Shown in pieces: positions 53,779-62,568 of a stretch of DNA of 64,000 bases. The notes beneath the pieces were generated by a model, which searched no databases, was not told the origin of the DNA, and saw nothing but the letters and a program-made list of their open reading frames with translations. The DNA is from Nitrosovibrio sp. Nv4 (GTDB lineage: Bacteria; Pseudomonadota; Gammaproteobacteria; Burkholderiales; Nitrosomonadaceae), in NCBI RefSeq assembly GCF_900215485.1, contig NZ_OCMZ01000002.1:1116001-1180000 (forward strand). The letters run 5' to 3'. The translations under genes were made by a program, and so were the position numbers. Position 1 is the first letter of the stretch; each line of letters starts with the position of its first letter.

Positions 53779-54303
53779 GACCATCAGTGAAAAAGTGAAT
53801 CGCCGGTTACCAACGATAAATTCGGGGACACCCTTTGCTCCTCGCTTACCCGACTATTTCGCTTCTGCGAAAGACATGAATGCAGCTATCTGTGTATGGG
53901 GAAGGGATGCAGTAAGTCCAATAGGGCTTGGGAATACGACTATGACGTTTTGCTATGTCTGCGACATGGGAAGATAAGGTGCCAGAGAATGGACCAATCA
54001 CATGCTTAACCATGTACTCCGTTTTGATACTACTCATTTAAGGTGAAATCTTACGGTTGCCGATAATGTCACGTGACCGCCTGAAGTGCGGCTGAAGTGC
54101 GGCTGAATTGCAGCTTTGGGCATCACAAATTCCTCGGCAGATTGGCTGCGGTGTCAATTTTTCTGCCGAAACCATCCCGCTATTATTGGGATTGTGATTG
54201 GGATCGGAACTAGAATCACCATGAAGTCGGTGGAATTTGTCGTATAACCTGGAGTATAAGATTCCGTTTTCATTGTATTGCCCAACGTTACAAAGGCACG
54301 AAG
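53779..54303. other. Spacer without a supported gene
   Basis: 525 bases. A minus-strand frame at 53846-54037 contains VKHVIGPFSGTLSSHVADIA, slightly reminiscent of a solute-binding-protein segment, but the rest of the frame does not follow. A Cys-rich frame on the minus strand at 54038-54523 overlaps the carotenoid oxygenase and looks like a shadow. Confidence 0.3.
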
Positions 54304-55719
54304 TTACGAACGAATAAACGCACCGTGGAAGCCAAATGGCACGTGCTGGGGAACACCTGCACGGGCAATTTCCGACAAGTCGCGCGCATCGAGTAGCAGC
54401 AGGTACGAGTTGTTCGCAGCAGCATCCAGGACCACCGTGAGTAATATGCCATCGTCCTCGGATTGGGCGTCTGGCCGCCCCACATACACAGGCTCGCCAG
54501 GGTATTGACCGTCCTGCCGCCACTCTTTGACGTCGCCCGCCAAATCAAACTTGACGACAGTATCAAGGAAGGCGGATTCACCCTGTTTTGCGATGCCGGT
54601 TGCGTAAACATATTGGTACGTTTTGCTGTTGTACTGCCCATAATTAATGCGCGGCAGTTCGGCTGAGTGGTCAATCAGCGTGCGGGAGCTAACGGAGCCG
54701 GCGGAGACGTCGATCGCAAATCGCCGCAATTGGTTTTTGGGGTAGGCCTCATGGTTCGGCCTATTGAGTAATGAATTCAGGTAGAAGTACTGCACCACGT
54801 CGGCATTTGGATACACAATAATGTCGAGGTCTACTTTGCCGCTTCGATCAACTGCGTTAACGTGGTGAAAACCGAACCAGGCTTCGTCGGTGTGCGCATA
54901 TTTGACTTCGCCCGTGTAGCGATCCACAAGCGAAAAGCGCGTACCGCGCTGGGGTTCCCAAGTATAGTTTGCTATAAAAGGCTTACCTCTCACCAACATG
55001 CTTATTGGATTCACTACTAACGGGAATTCCATCAAAATCACGTATTTTTGGCTGAGCCCGAAACTGTGCATATACGATGGCCTGTTTGTGCTGTAGCTGC
55101 CTGTCAGTTGGCGCTTTTTGCTGCCATCAGGTAATGCGTAGATGTTGTATGTGGATTTACGGCCAAAACTGAGCAGGTAGTTAAACGCTTCGCGGCTGTC
55201 TTGATCGTAATGCGGGTGAGCGGTTGTCAATTCGCCCTTTAGCGTGTCGCTATAGCTGACAATACCAATAGTCTTCAGGGTGTCTTTGTCGAATGCAACC
55301 GGCAGGGGAGTTTCGGTTTGAGCTACAAACTCTTCGGCAATCTTGCCGATTGAAACATTAGCGTTGGCACCAGATGTTGGACCTGTAAAGACTTGGGTAA
55401 TACGTTTAAACAAATTGCGACAGGGATCAGTGGCAAATTCTGCATATTTCATTTTTCCGTCTTTAGTCGCTCTAAGAGCGGGGGTGTCGAGAAATTTATT
55501 CGCGTAGCTGACTTGGCCACCCGCGATATCGAACCTATGCAGCATCGCCAGGCCGTCGAACCAGTGGTTAAGTGTCTTGTCTTCCAGACGGAAACGGGCA
55601 GGGCCGTTACGTACAAGCGTGCCGGATAGCCAGTCGGGAATAACGCCCTCTACCGCTAGCGAAGGAACAGTAATTTCTTTTGTTTGATCCGCAAACCCTT
55701 GTCTATAGTCATCTCTCAT
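54304..55719 (-). CDS. Carotenoid cleavage oxygenase (RPE65/CCD family)
   Basis: 471 residues from the ATG at 55719 (AAGGAG eight bases upstream). The four Fe(II) His ligands fit TAHPHYDQD, YMHSFGLS, WFGFHHVNA and, near the end, PFGFHGAFI. The seven-bladed propeller start TLVRNGPARFRL is typical. It would cleave a double bond of a carotenoid or stilbene-like substrate. No carotenoid synthesis genes lie near, so the substrate is uncertain. The open frame extends to 55920 without similarity. Confidence 0.9.
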   Translation of the reverse strand: MRDDYRQGFADQTKEITVPSLAVEGVIPDWLSGTLVRNGPARFRLEDKTLNHWFDGLAMLHRFDIAGGQVSYANKFLDTPALRATKDGKMKYAEFATDPCRNLFKRITQVFTGPTSGANANVSIGKIAEEFVAQTETPLPVAFDKDTLKTIGIVSYSDTLKGELTTAHPHYDQDSREAFNYLLSFGRKSTYNIYALPDGSKKRQLTGSYSTNRPSYMHSFGLSQKYVILMEFPLVVNPISMLVRGKPFIANYTWEPQRGTRFSLVDRYTGEVKYAHTDEAWFGFHHVNAVDRSGKVDLDIIVYPNADVVQYFYLNSLLNRPNHEAYPKNQLRRFAIDVSAGSVSSRTLIDHSAELPRINYGQYNSKTYQYVYATGIAKQGESAFLDTVVKFDLAGDVKEWRQDGQYPGEPVYVGRPDAQSEDDGILLTVVLDAAANNSYLLLLDARDLSEIARAGVPQHVPFGFHGAFIRS

Positions 55720-56389
55720 TTCGGCATCTCCTTTCATTCCTGCATTGACACTCCCCCTGAAAAATTCAAATGTCTTTAACTTCCTGATGCAGGAAAACCT
55801 GATTACACCCTTGATCTGAGAAAAATCCAGCCACCCTGAATAACGCGACCTTAAGCTGCTAGTTTTTACTCTAGCGACCACAAATACGCCCTGATCGGAT
55901 GGAAAGCCACGACGCGGCAAAACCTCCGAGTGCCTCCTGGTGGAATACCGGCATTCATGTTCCTTGGCTTATAGGTGTCTACTGTTTTCAGGGGCAACTC
56001 AGTCCGAGTCCTCGCAGACCGACTACGTAGATGTTTTCGGTGCCAGCTCCCGGACTGAGCCGTGGTGGGAAAAACCTGGAGTTATCAATGATACAAACGT
56101 TATCAGGGGTAAAAACGGAAAAAATCTATTTCACCGCAACCTGTTTTCTCCTTTTTTTCATCTAATAAAATATGAGTAGTCGCTGAAGAATCGCAATAAT
56201 CACCTCGATTAATCAAGAGCGAAAAATGGCAGGGGTGAAATATGAAACAAGATTATGAGTTCACTGGTCGGGTTTAGCCAGTCCCGGCATTTTTGCCCAA
56301 AGCCTACCGGCCACTGCCCTGACCTGCCCCTCCCAAAACAACGTATTTAAGTTATTTGCTGGTACGGTTTGTCGCCCCAGCATGAAATC
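55720..56389. other. AT-rich spacer upstream of the cold-shock gene and carotenoid oxygenase
   Basis: 670 bases. It holds a spaced inverted repeat (CTCAGTCCG at 55998-56006 and CGGACTGAG at 56051-56059). An 80-codon plus frame at 55940 has no ribosome-binding site. No other feature was recognised. Confidence 0.35.
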
Positions 56390-56593
56390 TTACGCAGATT
56401 GAATGTTTGATGCTTGCTTGCCCTTCGGGCCCTGCGTAACCTCAAACGTTACTTTTTGACCTTCTTTGAGCGTCTTGAATCCTGACATGCCGATTGACGA
56501 AAAGTGCGCGAATAAATCCTCACTGCCGTCATCAGGAGTAATGAAGCCAAAGCCTTTTGAATCATTGAACCATTTTACTGTGCCAATTGCCAT
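56390..56593 (-). CDS. Cold-shock protein (CspA family)
   Basis: 67 residues, one cold-shock domain: RNP1 KGFGFI and RNP2 LFAHF, with the family start [14 protein letters not shown]. It binds single-stranded RNA and DNA and loosens RNA structure. The upstream region would be a long leader, but no cold-shock box was recognised. Stand-alone gene. Confidence 0.95.
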   Translation of the reverse strand: MAIGTVKWFNDSKGFGFITPDDGSEDLFAHFSSIGMSGFKTLKEGQKVTFEVTQGPKGKQASNIQSA

Positions 56594-56781
56594 TTTTGCT
56601 TCCTCTATATATATCAGTTAAAAAAAGAGACCTTCGTTTTCAAAGCTGACTGCATTCTGACAATCTTTAGGCGAGGAATATGTTCGCTACCGCACCTAGT
56701 ACGGCCGCAAGGCGGTCTTTTCATCGTAGAAAGCGATAACTTCAATCTGACAGTTAAATGCAGCCAATCTGGCTCTACAAC

Positions 56782-56920
56782 TTATCTCCAGCTCAGCGCA
56801 CGATAGATGGTAGTCCGGTCTACACTCAGCAGCTCGGCCATGCCGGTTTCACGTCATTCCCCGAATGATTTGCGCAGCATGGCTGACCTTCTCTCGGTTC
56901 AGTTTGTGTGGCTGACCCTA
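56782..56920 (-). pseudogene. Serine recombinase (resolvase/invertase) C-terminal remnant
   Basis: Two frames on the minus strand hold the pieces of one helix-turn-helix domain: GQPHKLNREKVSHAAQII then, after a shift of frame at an in-frame TGA, RETGMAELLSVDRTTIYRAL. Together they match the DNA-binding end of Tn3-type resolvases. An in-frame TAG precedes it, and no catalytic domain is present. It is a leftover of a mobile element. Confidence 0.6.
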
Positions 56921-57009
56921 CCCCGAAATCAGTACCGGTCTAAAATGGAAAATTCCGGCTCCTGACCCGCCCCCTTGTCTCGACATCCCACGTTTCAAAC
57001 CTTAATTTT

Positions 57010-57375
57010 CTAGATCCGGTTTTCACGATCCTGCTTTTTCTTTGGATCGTGCTTAGAATTTTGACGCATCTTTTGATCCAGTTTATTCATCTGCTCTGGC
57101 GTGAGCACTCCTTGGAGGCTCGACCGCGTTTCCTGCTGTACTCTTTGCAATTTTTGCTTTTCCTCATTGAAAATGGCTTCGACTTTCTTTCTCTCCGTAT
57201 CAAAAATAACTTCAACCTTGGTTCGTTGGTCTGCACTAAGACCCAGTTCCTTACTCATGTGCTCGATTCCTTTTTTCCTATCAGCAGATCCCGTGTCGTT
57301 TTGTTGAGGATGGCTGGCAACAGGAGTTAAAAGAAAGACAAAAGCCAGTGAGATACTTGTCAGTTTTTTATTCAT
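57010..57375 (-). CDS. Spy/LTXXQ-like small periplasmic protein
   Basis: 121 residues. A signal peptide (MNKKLTSISLAFVFLLTP..A) precedes a helical, highly charged part with LSADQRTKVEVIF and LTPEQMNKLDQKM, the two LTxxQ-type motifs of the Spy/CpxP group. It is likely a periplasmic chaperone or stress-related protein. Ends with Lys/Asn/Arg. No partner genes are near. Confidence 0.7.
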   Translation of the reverse strand: MNKKLTSISLAFVFLLTPVASHPQQNDTGSADRKKGIEHMSKELGLSADQRTKVEVIFDTERKKVEAIFNEEKQKLQRVQQETRSSLQGVLTPEQMNKLDQKMRQNSKHDPKKKQDRENRI

Positions 57376-57496
57376 TATTATTTCTCTTGGGTTTATACCG
57401 TGATTGTTTACTTATGGTGGAGTAATAGCCTGAATTGACCAGAATTAGGTGGTTCCCGATAAAGAAAAGTAGATATGATTCAAGGACTAGCGGACA

Positions 57497-57537
57497 GGAG
57501 TGACTTTATTCACGATCATCGTAACTAAAGTCACTCC
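57497..57537. repeat. 12-base inverted repeat after the TraT-like gene
   Basis: GGAGTGACTTTA (57497-57508) and TAAAGTCACTCC (57526-57537) are perfect inverted copies around a 17-base loop that itself contains ACGAT-C-ATCGT. No U-run follows on either strand, so it may be a weak terminator or a mobile-element end. Confidence 0.6.
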
Positions 57538-57546
57538 AGCGGAAAA

Positions 57547-58311
57547 CTAGAAAAGCCCAGAAATAGAGCGCGTCAATCCATTCGTCAAATCAGGGGCCGC
57601 TTCGTCATACACCAGATTTACCTTATTGGCCGTGCTGACAACACGAGTGCGATACTTGTTCATGTTGCTGACCTTGGTAGATGACTGTCTTCTTGATCCG
57701 CCGATCCCTTGCTTGGCATCCTGCTGACTATCTTGTCGAATTACAACACCTTGCTCAGCTCGTTCGGCGATTTCAACATCAGTAATGGCCATGAACATGA
57801 CATCCTTGACTGCGGCACTTGCGACAGTGTCCACGATACCAAAAGCCGCTGCACCGGCTAGTCCGCCAATACCGGCACCCGTCCAACCAGCCAGCGCGGC
57901 ACCTGTTGCCATTCCCACTGCAGCCCCAGTAGAAATAGCACCACCATAGCCCGCTCCCAAAGCAGCTTGAGCGGCTGTCGGGCTAGCCTTGTCCACGCTT
58001 AGGACATTGACCTGGAGCCAATAATGAGCCGTTTTTGGATTATTGGTAATGGTATAGCCTTTTCCTTCAAGCACTCTTACAACAGGACCCGTGATATCAA
58101 AGTTTGCTTTGTCAGACGTATTCCGAACATTTAAGTAAATAATTTTTTGATCCGGGTCAACTGGATCAAGAAAAATGGTATCGCTCATTTTTGTTTGAAC
58201 GTCCAGATCCTTTTTGGCTATTGACGTATGCACGGCGGCACAACCGCTTAATATCATCGAAAATACTATGAGACCGGCCAGCGTAATACCTTTACCTTTC
58301 AAGTAACTCAT
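57547..58311 (-). CDS. TraT-family complement-resistance lipoprotein
   Basis: 254 residues. Signal peptide with lipobox LSGCA (Cys at about residue 24). TraT features include AVHTSIAKKDLDVQTKMSDTIFLDP, a Gly/Ala-rich hydrophobic middle (GAAVGMATGAALAGWTGAGIGG), and VYDEAAPDLTNGLTRSISGLF. TraT is an outer-membrane lipoprotein that in plasmids excludes conjugation and adds serum resistance; chromosomal copies are common. No transfer genes are nearby. Confidence 0.85.
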   Translation of the reverse strand: MSYLKGKGITLAGLIVFSMILSGCAAVHTSIAKKDLDVQTKMSDTIFLDPVDPDQKIIYLNVRNTSDKANFDITGPVVRVLEGKGYTITNNPKTAHYWLQVNVLSVDKASPTAAQAALGAGYGGAISTGAAVGMATGAALAGWTGAGIGGLAGAAAFGIVDTVASAAVKDVMFMAITDVEIAERAEQGVVIRQDSQQDAKQGIGGSRRQSSTKVSNMNKYRTRVVSTANKVNLVYDEAAPDLTNGLTRSISGLF

Positions 58312-58438
58312 TTTCTCCCCTTTTTTATTAATGACTAAATTAATTCGGGCGGGGTAATAAGAAATTATTTATTGTTTTTCTTATTTAACTATCGCCAATT
58401 TGCTATTGAACTACATGAACCTATACTTCCGAAGAGCT

Positions 58439-58768
58439 TTACCACCAACTGCCGTAGAACGGGTGGTAGCCCCCTCCATAAAGTCCGCCATAATAGGGGC
58501 GAATATAACCACCGTAACCAAACCCCCCTAGCAGCGGTATGCTAGGGGTAACATAGCCAGAGGATTTGGTTGGAGTTCCCCTCTCCGTCGCAGCTTTGAG
58601 AGATGCTGTCAGACTCGCATCATCCGGAACAATAAAAGGCTTGGAAATTGTTTCCTCATTGAACTGCCTCTGGATTTCCTCCAGGTTCTGTGGCCATGCA
58701 GCAGTGCTCTGTATGGAAGCAAAAAGCAGAAACCCGTAGAAAACGTTCTTATTACCCGTGGTTATCAT
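58439..58768 (-). CDS. Gly/Tyr-rich exported hypothetical protein
   Basis: 109 residues. The signal peptide (NVFYGFLLFASIQSTAAWP) is followed by an acidic segment and a Gly/Tyr/Pro-rich end (GGFGYGGYIRPYYGG and HPFYGSWW). The repetitive aromatic tail suggests an envelope or surface role. No family recognised. It lies upstream of the TraT-like gene on the same strand. Confidence 0.55.
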   Translation of the reverse strand: MITTGNKNVFYGFLLFASIQSTAAWPQNLEEIQRQFNEETISKPFIVPDDASLTASLKAATERGTPTKSSGYVTPSIPLLGGFGYGGYIRPYYGGLYGGGYHPFYGSWW

Positions 58769-58892
58769 TTCGCGTCTCCAATCTGATTAATATTCCTACT
58801 GCTGAGTATAAATAAGTTTTTTTTGGAATGTAAATTTTTCATTTATAACAGGGGCGCAACGTGATTTTTCGAGCAGGTAACGCTACCTTTAC

Positions 58893-59224
58893 TTACTTTG
58901 CCGCCCCACCTTTCGATTAATCCAGCCAGCAACATAGCGCAAATCTCCGGCTCCGGAACCGGTGGGAATTATTCCAATTGTTCCAGAGGTCCCTGTCGGG
59001 TTGATTAATTGCCAAGACCCTTACGCAGTATCACCAAATTCTGGAAAAGAAGCCGGAACAGATCCTGTAAACAAAGCGGTGCCCGAGGGACTAAAGAGGG
59101 AAAAACGTGGTTGTCGCGTTAAAACCAGTGGCTCCTTTATCGTAGAGGTAGGTATTGAGATCGAGGCTTTCCTTTACTCGTGTGCCGGCAAAGGAAATCC
59201 GGCAGAGATGCGATGCTGCAATAA
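58893..59224 (-). pseudogene. Decayed reading frame, unknown
   Basis: Pieces in three minus-strand frames look coding: SLDLNTYLYDKGATGFNATT, then LFSPSGTALFTGSVPASFPE ending at a TAA, then SWQLINPTGTSGTIGIIPTG with a final GDLRYVAGWINRKVG. Each is broken by a stop or frame change. The style is of an exported, beta-rich protein. The family is not known, and this may be several fragments. Confidence 0.35.
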
Positions 59225-59309
59225 AGGCAATCAAAAAACGAGTAAACGAGGTTCCCAATAAACTGTCCAGAAAATGCGGGCTGACTCAGCGTCTCAGAAA
59301 CGAACTCCC

Positions 59310-59628
59310 TTAGATTCTCTTACGGCGACTCCAGGCAAAACCTGTTAGTCCCACTGCTATAAGTGCCATAGAAGCAGGCTCGGGTACTTGATTAGGATCA
59401 GGATCAATACCTCCACCAGTATCCGTGCCGGCAATTAAATCTCCGATAAACACTCCGCTATCAAAGATTAAATCGGAGGTATCAGCAACGCCAAACGCAA
59501 TATTATGGGTAGCCAGGCTCATATCGAGCAAACCTACTACCGTGAAAACTGGAGTTAAACCATTATATTCAATTCCATATAAACCTGAACCAAGTAAAGG
59601 CGCAAGTTATCAGATATTTTATTTTCAT
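59310..59628 (-). pseudogene. Collapsed PEP-CTERM protein gene
   Basis: The ATG at 59626-59628 opens a signal-like MKIKYLITCAFT, which after a one-base frame change continues as GSGLYGIEYNGLTPVFTVV, then a beta-rich segment, and ends VPEPASMALIAVGLTGFAW with SRRKRI, the exosortase sorting tail. The ectodomain is far shorter than usual, so both a frameshift and an internal deletion are likely. PEP-CTERM proteins are exported and cut by exosortase. Confidence 0.65.
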
Positions 59629-59712
59629 CGTTATTTTCTCTTTATTTATAAGGAATATTTTTAACAGGTAATGCCACAACACAAATAGGGCCTCATAATC
59701 CTTGAGGAATCT

Positions 59713-59763
59713 ACTCAAGTTTGAGTTTGAGCTTGAGCTAAAGCTCAGGCTTGAGCTCAAGCA
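59713..59763. repeat. Overlapping CTTGAG/CTCAAG repeat cluster
   Basis: Within 51 bases the hexamer CTTGAG/CTCAAG and its variants recur about six times, including the perfect palindrome TTGAGCTCAA (59751-59760) and a stem TGAGCT-AA-AGCTCA. It sits about 85 bases upstream of the collapsed PEP-CTERM start. Confidence 0.5.
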
Positions 59764-60010
59764 TATTTTGTGCCCGTATTTTTTCCCCTATAAAACAAAT
59801 AACTAGTTGTTTGGATTCTTAAGGCGGCTAGATAATGTAAAGATTATCGACGCCTTGCCTGTCATTTGCCTGCATGATCTTGCCGCTAATTCACTTGAAT
59901 TTCCGTGGAGAGTATCTGCTAACCGTAGTGTTCTGGTGTTTTAGGTGAGGTCCAGTGCACGAGTGCTAAGCTGATCTTTTTGGGGTGTTCCACCGTCTAA
60001 GGAGAGGAAT

Positions 60011-60163
60011 ATGAAATCTGGAACAAGCGTGTTTTGCACAGTCGTGGCGGCAGTATTATCGCTGGCATGCAGCAGTTCTATAGCGGCACTGGGTAGAAAC
60101 AAGCACCCCGCCCACCAGACGCCGTTTCGAGTGAAAGGGTTCCAACCGCACGCTCTGAATTAG
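60011..60163 (+). CDS. Small lipoprotein-like protein
   Basis: 50 residues. The ATG at 60011 has AAGGAGAGGAAT just upstream, a strong ribosome-binding site. The N-terminus MKSGTSVFCTVVAAVLSLAC with Cys at residue 20 is a lipoprotein signal (lipobox SLAC). The mature part is about 30 basic residues with several His (NKHPAHQTPF and PHALN). Unknown function; similar tiny lipoproteins are often regulatory or lysis-related, but that is not shown. Confidence 0.5.
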   Translation: MKSGTSVFCTVVAAVLSLACSSSIAALGRNKHPAHQTPFRVKGFQPHALN

Positions 60164-60270
60164 TTGGGGCAAACAAACCTATATTTACCCTCGATAACGT
60201 ATCTTATGGGCTAGTGAATCGAGTCGAGTTATCCGTTAGTATTGATAAAATATGGATCCATCATCTTCAG

Positions 60271-60505
60271 TCAGATCACGATCCGCTCAACCTCATCCAG
60301 GGATACTTGGTCGTTACGCCGGTCATAGAGCCCGTCGTGCGCACACTCTCGTGAGCGGCCATTTGTTGCGCCACTTCAAGCTTTCCGCCATTACGTAAGT
60401 ATTCCGTGATAACTGTAGCGTGAAAGGAGTGATTGCCGATACGAGTGAGGATATCTGCATCCGTGGCTCCCGGCGGATCATCCGGTATGCATCGGCCTGG
60501 CCCAT
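60271..60505 (-). pseudogene. Tyrosine recombinase (integrase) C-terminal remnant
   Basis: The conserved end of a phage-type integrase is spread over three minus-strand frames: MGQADAYRMIRR, then LTRIGNHSFHATVITEYLRNG and QQMAAHESVRTT, then GLYDRRNDQVSLDEVERI. The active-site His and the C-terminal Tyr (LYDRR) are recognisable, but two frameshifts separate the parts. It is a relic of an integrative element. Confidence 0.65.
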
Positions 60506-60986
60506 CGGGCATGCGAATATCACGACAACAAACGATGATCATCGCAAGACTGGGTCGGAAGATGGTTCGGTTTTCATGAAATTTCCCTCTCTGTTTTTGC
60601 ATCACCCTTATGTAACAAAGTGGGAACAAAAACAATGCCTTGCATTGTTCGTTTTCAGTTTCGCAAAAGGGAAACCTTATGCAACCATCAGGCGGCCTCG
60701 TTTATAGCCAACCCCCACCAGTTGTCATAAAACAGCCATAAAACGGAAATGATATAGACACAAATAGGCAGTATTCTCCCGATTGTTTCCTATTAAGAAG
60801 GCGGGAATAATTAGATGAGAATCTCAGGCTTGCGTTAAATCCCCCCATTTCCCTTCGCTGAAGACTTGTTCCTTTCCTAAGGGATCACGCAGTTGTCTCC
60901 CATGGGCCGCCTCCAAGTGCCCTTAAAAATGTAATAAATCCACAGTACGATGTGCGAACCGAATCTCATTAGCACGGGAGTGAGCC
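60506..60986. other. Spacer after the recombinase remnant
   Basis: About 480 bases with no supported gene. A plus-strand frame at 60420-60707 is a shadow of the remnant. No attachment-site repeat could be settled by eye. Confidence 0.35.
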
Positions 60987-60996
60987 ATGTTTGAAT

Positions 60997-61161
60997 ATGC
61001 TGTTTATATACGGACTAAAGAGGGCCTATACCGAGCGCATGAATAACGTTATTTCTAATCTACCTTACGATCCGCGAAAAACCGATGGTTCTTTAGCCCC
61101 CTATGTGCACGAAGAGGCACTCGCCGGCTTTCCTGAATCCGTCATGGTCTGGAGGAAATAA
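60997..61161 (+). CDS. Small hypothetical protein before the sulfate-binding gene
   Basis: 54 codons. It starts MLFIYGLKRAYTERMNNV and ends MVWRK, two bases before the next start codon. An ATG at 60987 with GGGAG upstream opens a different, 19-codon frame (MFEYAVYIRTKEGL), so the region may be a leader-peptide arrangement or a chance frame. The tight spacing to the sulfate-binding gene suggests coupling. Confidence 0.4.
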   Translation: MLFIYGLKRAYTERMNNVISNLPYDPRKTDGSLAPYVHEEALAGFPESVMVWRK

Positions 61162-61163
61162 AA

Positions 61164-62270
61164 ATGTTGCTGGATAGTTCCCGTTTTGCTGTTGGTATAT
61201 CTATAGTGCTGGTGAGCCTGGGTGCCGCCTATGCCACCCTGAATAATTTTGCCGATCTTCCTGCACTCGGCTCCACAGGGCGCCTATACGGGGATTTGAA
61301 TGTCGCCTTTGCCTCTCACTGGAAAACCCGGACGGGCCTGGATATCAAAGTCGAGCAGGCACGGAGCAAACCAGGCAAGCCGGTGCATGTTACGGTCGAT
61401 GGACTTGATGTTCCGGCCCTCGCGCTGTCCTACGATGTAGACAGGCTGAATAATAAGGAAAGATCTATTGCACCCGGCGTCCGCGAGCTTTTAGCGCGGG
61501 ACCTTCGGATTGGCTCTTACCCTTCAGCCTATACCTCAACCATCGTGTTTCTCGTACGAAAAGGCAACCCAAAGGAACTGCGGGACTGGGGCGATCTGGT
61601 ACGCTCTGATATAAAAGTAGTTACCCCGAACCCAAAGCGCTCTGAAAGCGGCCGCTGGAATTATCTGGCTGCCTGGGGATATGCAATGAGGCAATCAGGC
61701 GGCAGTGAACAAACCGCACGTGAATTTGTCAGCCAATTGTTCGCCAACGCCCAGACAGTGGATTACGAGGGTAAAAAGCCGGGAAACTTGGCTACTGCCT
61801 TTGTCTTTCTCAACATAGGCGATGTACTCCTCACTTGGGAAAATGAAGCGCATCGGATCGTTCAGAATAGCGGAAACGATAAGTTTGAAATCGTTACCCC
61901 GTCTATATCAATAGTGGCCGAACCCGTTATCAGCGTAGTGGACGCGGTTGGAAACGGGAAAAGCGCACGCGGTCTGGCTTCATACATCGAATATCTATAT
62001 ACACCCCAGGCACAGCATATCGCCGCCCAGCACTATTACCGTCCCCGCGATCCGTCCGTGGCCTCGAGGTACGAGGACCGGTTTCCTCACCTTGACTTAT
62101 TTACGGTCGACGAGGTGTCCGGTGGCTGGCAGAGAGCCCAGAAAACACATTTTGCCAGGGGCGGTGTTTTTGACCAGATCACCAGTGATGTTCCGAATTT
62201 TGCCTCGGTGAATAGCTCTATCAGCGCCGCTTATAGAATAATTCAATGCGCGCGGTCAGCATGCGCGTGA
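61164..62270 (+). CDS. Sulfate/thiosulfate ABC transporter periplasmic binding protein
   Basis: 368 residues with a cleavable signal peptide. SAYTSTIVFLVRKGNPKELRDWGDLV, TPNPKRSESGRWNYLAAWGYA and WENEAHRIVQNSG are diagnostic of the CysP/Sbp family. The ATG has GGAGG at a good distance. It binds sulfate or thiosulfate for a CysTWA permease, but no permease genes follow; it may serve a transporter elsewhere. Confidence 0.9.
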   Translation: MLLDSSRFAVGISIVLVSLGAAYATLNNFADLPALGSTGRLYGDLNVAFASHWKTRTGLDIKVEQARSKPGKPVHVTVDGLDVPALALSYDVDRLNNKERSIAPGVRELLARDLRIGSYPSAYTSTIVFLVRKGNPKELRDWGDLVRSDIKVVTPNPKRSESGRWNYLAAWGYAMRQSGGSEQTAREFVSQLFANAQTVDYEGKKPGNLATAFVFLNIGDVLLTWENEAHRIVQNSGNDKFEIVTPSISIVAEPVISVVDAVGNGKSARGLASYIEYLYTPQAQHIAAQHYYRPRDPSVASRYEDRFPHLDLFTVDEVSGGWQRAQKTHFARGGVFDQITSDVPNFASVNSSISAAYRIIQCARSACA

Positions 62271-62271
62271 G

Positions 62272-62472
62272 TTATTTCCAAACGTACAGACCTCGGTTCA
62301 CTGCCTTTGGCGGTTCCTTCAATTCCCCCTCTCCTTTCTCCTTGCGGACAAGAGCGCTCAATCTTTCGTTGTCCGTCATGGCTGACGATACAACGTAGTC
62401 CAATCCCCTTTTACTTTTAATAGCCCTGCCATGCGGAAATCGCATGTAAGCTGGGTTGAGTGCCAACGTCAT
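62272..62472 (-). CDS. Doubtful small reading frame
   Basis: 66 codons, convergent with the sulfate-binding gene by one base. It reads MTLALNPAYMRFPHGRAIKS and later KEKGEGELKEPPKAVNRG. There is no good ribosome-binding site and no recognised family. Confidence 0.25.
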   Translation of the reverse strand: MTLALNPAYMRFPHGRAIKSKRGLDYVVSSAMTDNERLSALVRKEKGEGELKEPPKAVNRGLYVWK

Positions 62473-62568
62473 CTGGCAAGAAAACCATTAAAAAGGCGTT
62501 AGATGCATGAGGTAGCGCCGAATAATCCTGAGTGACAAAATCGGCATTATCTTGTAGATAGATCGCAG

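Noticed and set aside
53846-54037. Minus-strand frame with VIGPFSGTLSS, possible solute-binding-protein fragment
   Set aside because: Resemblance is limited to about 20 residues and the rest does not match; too weak to call.
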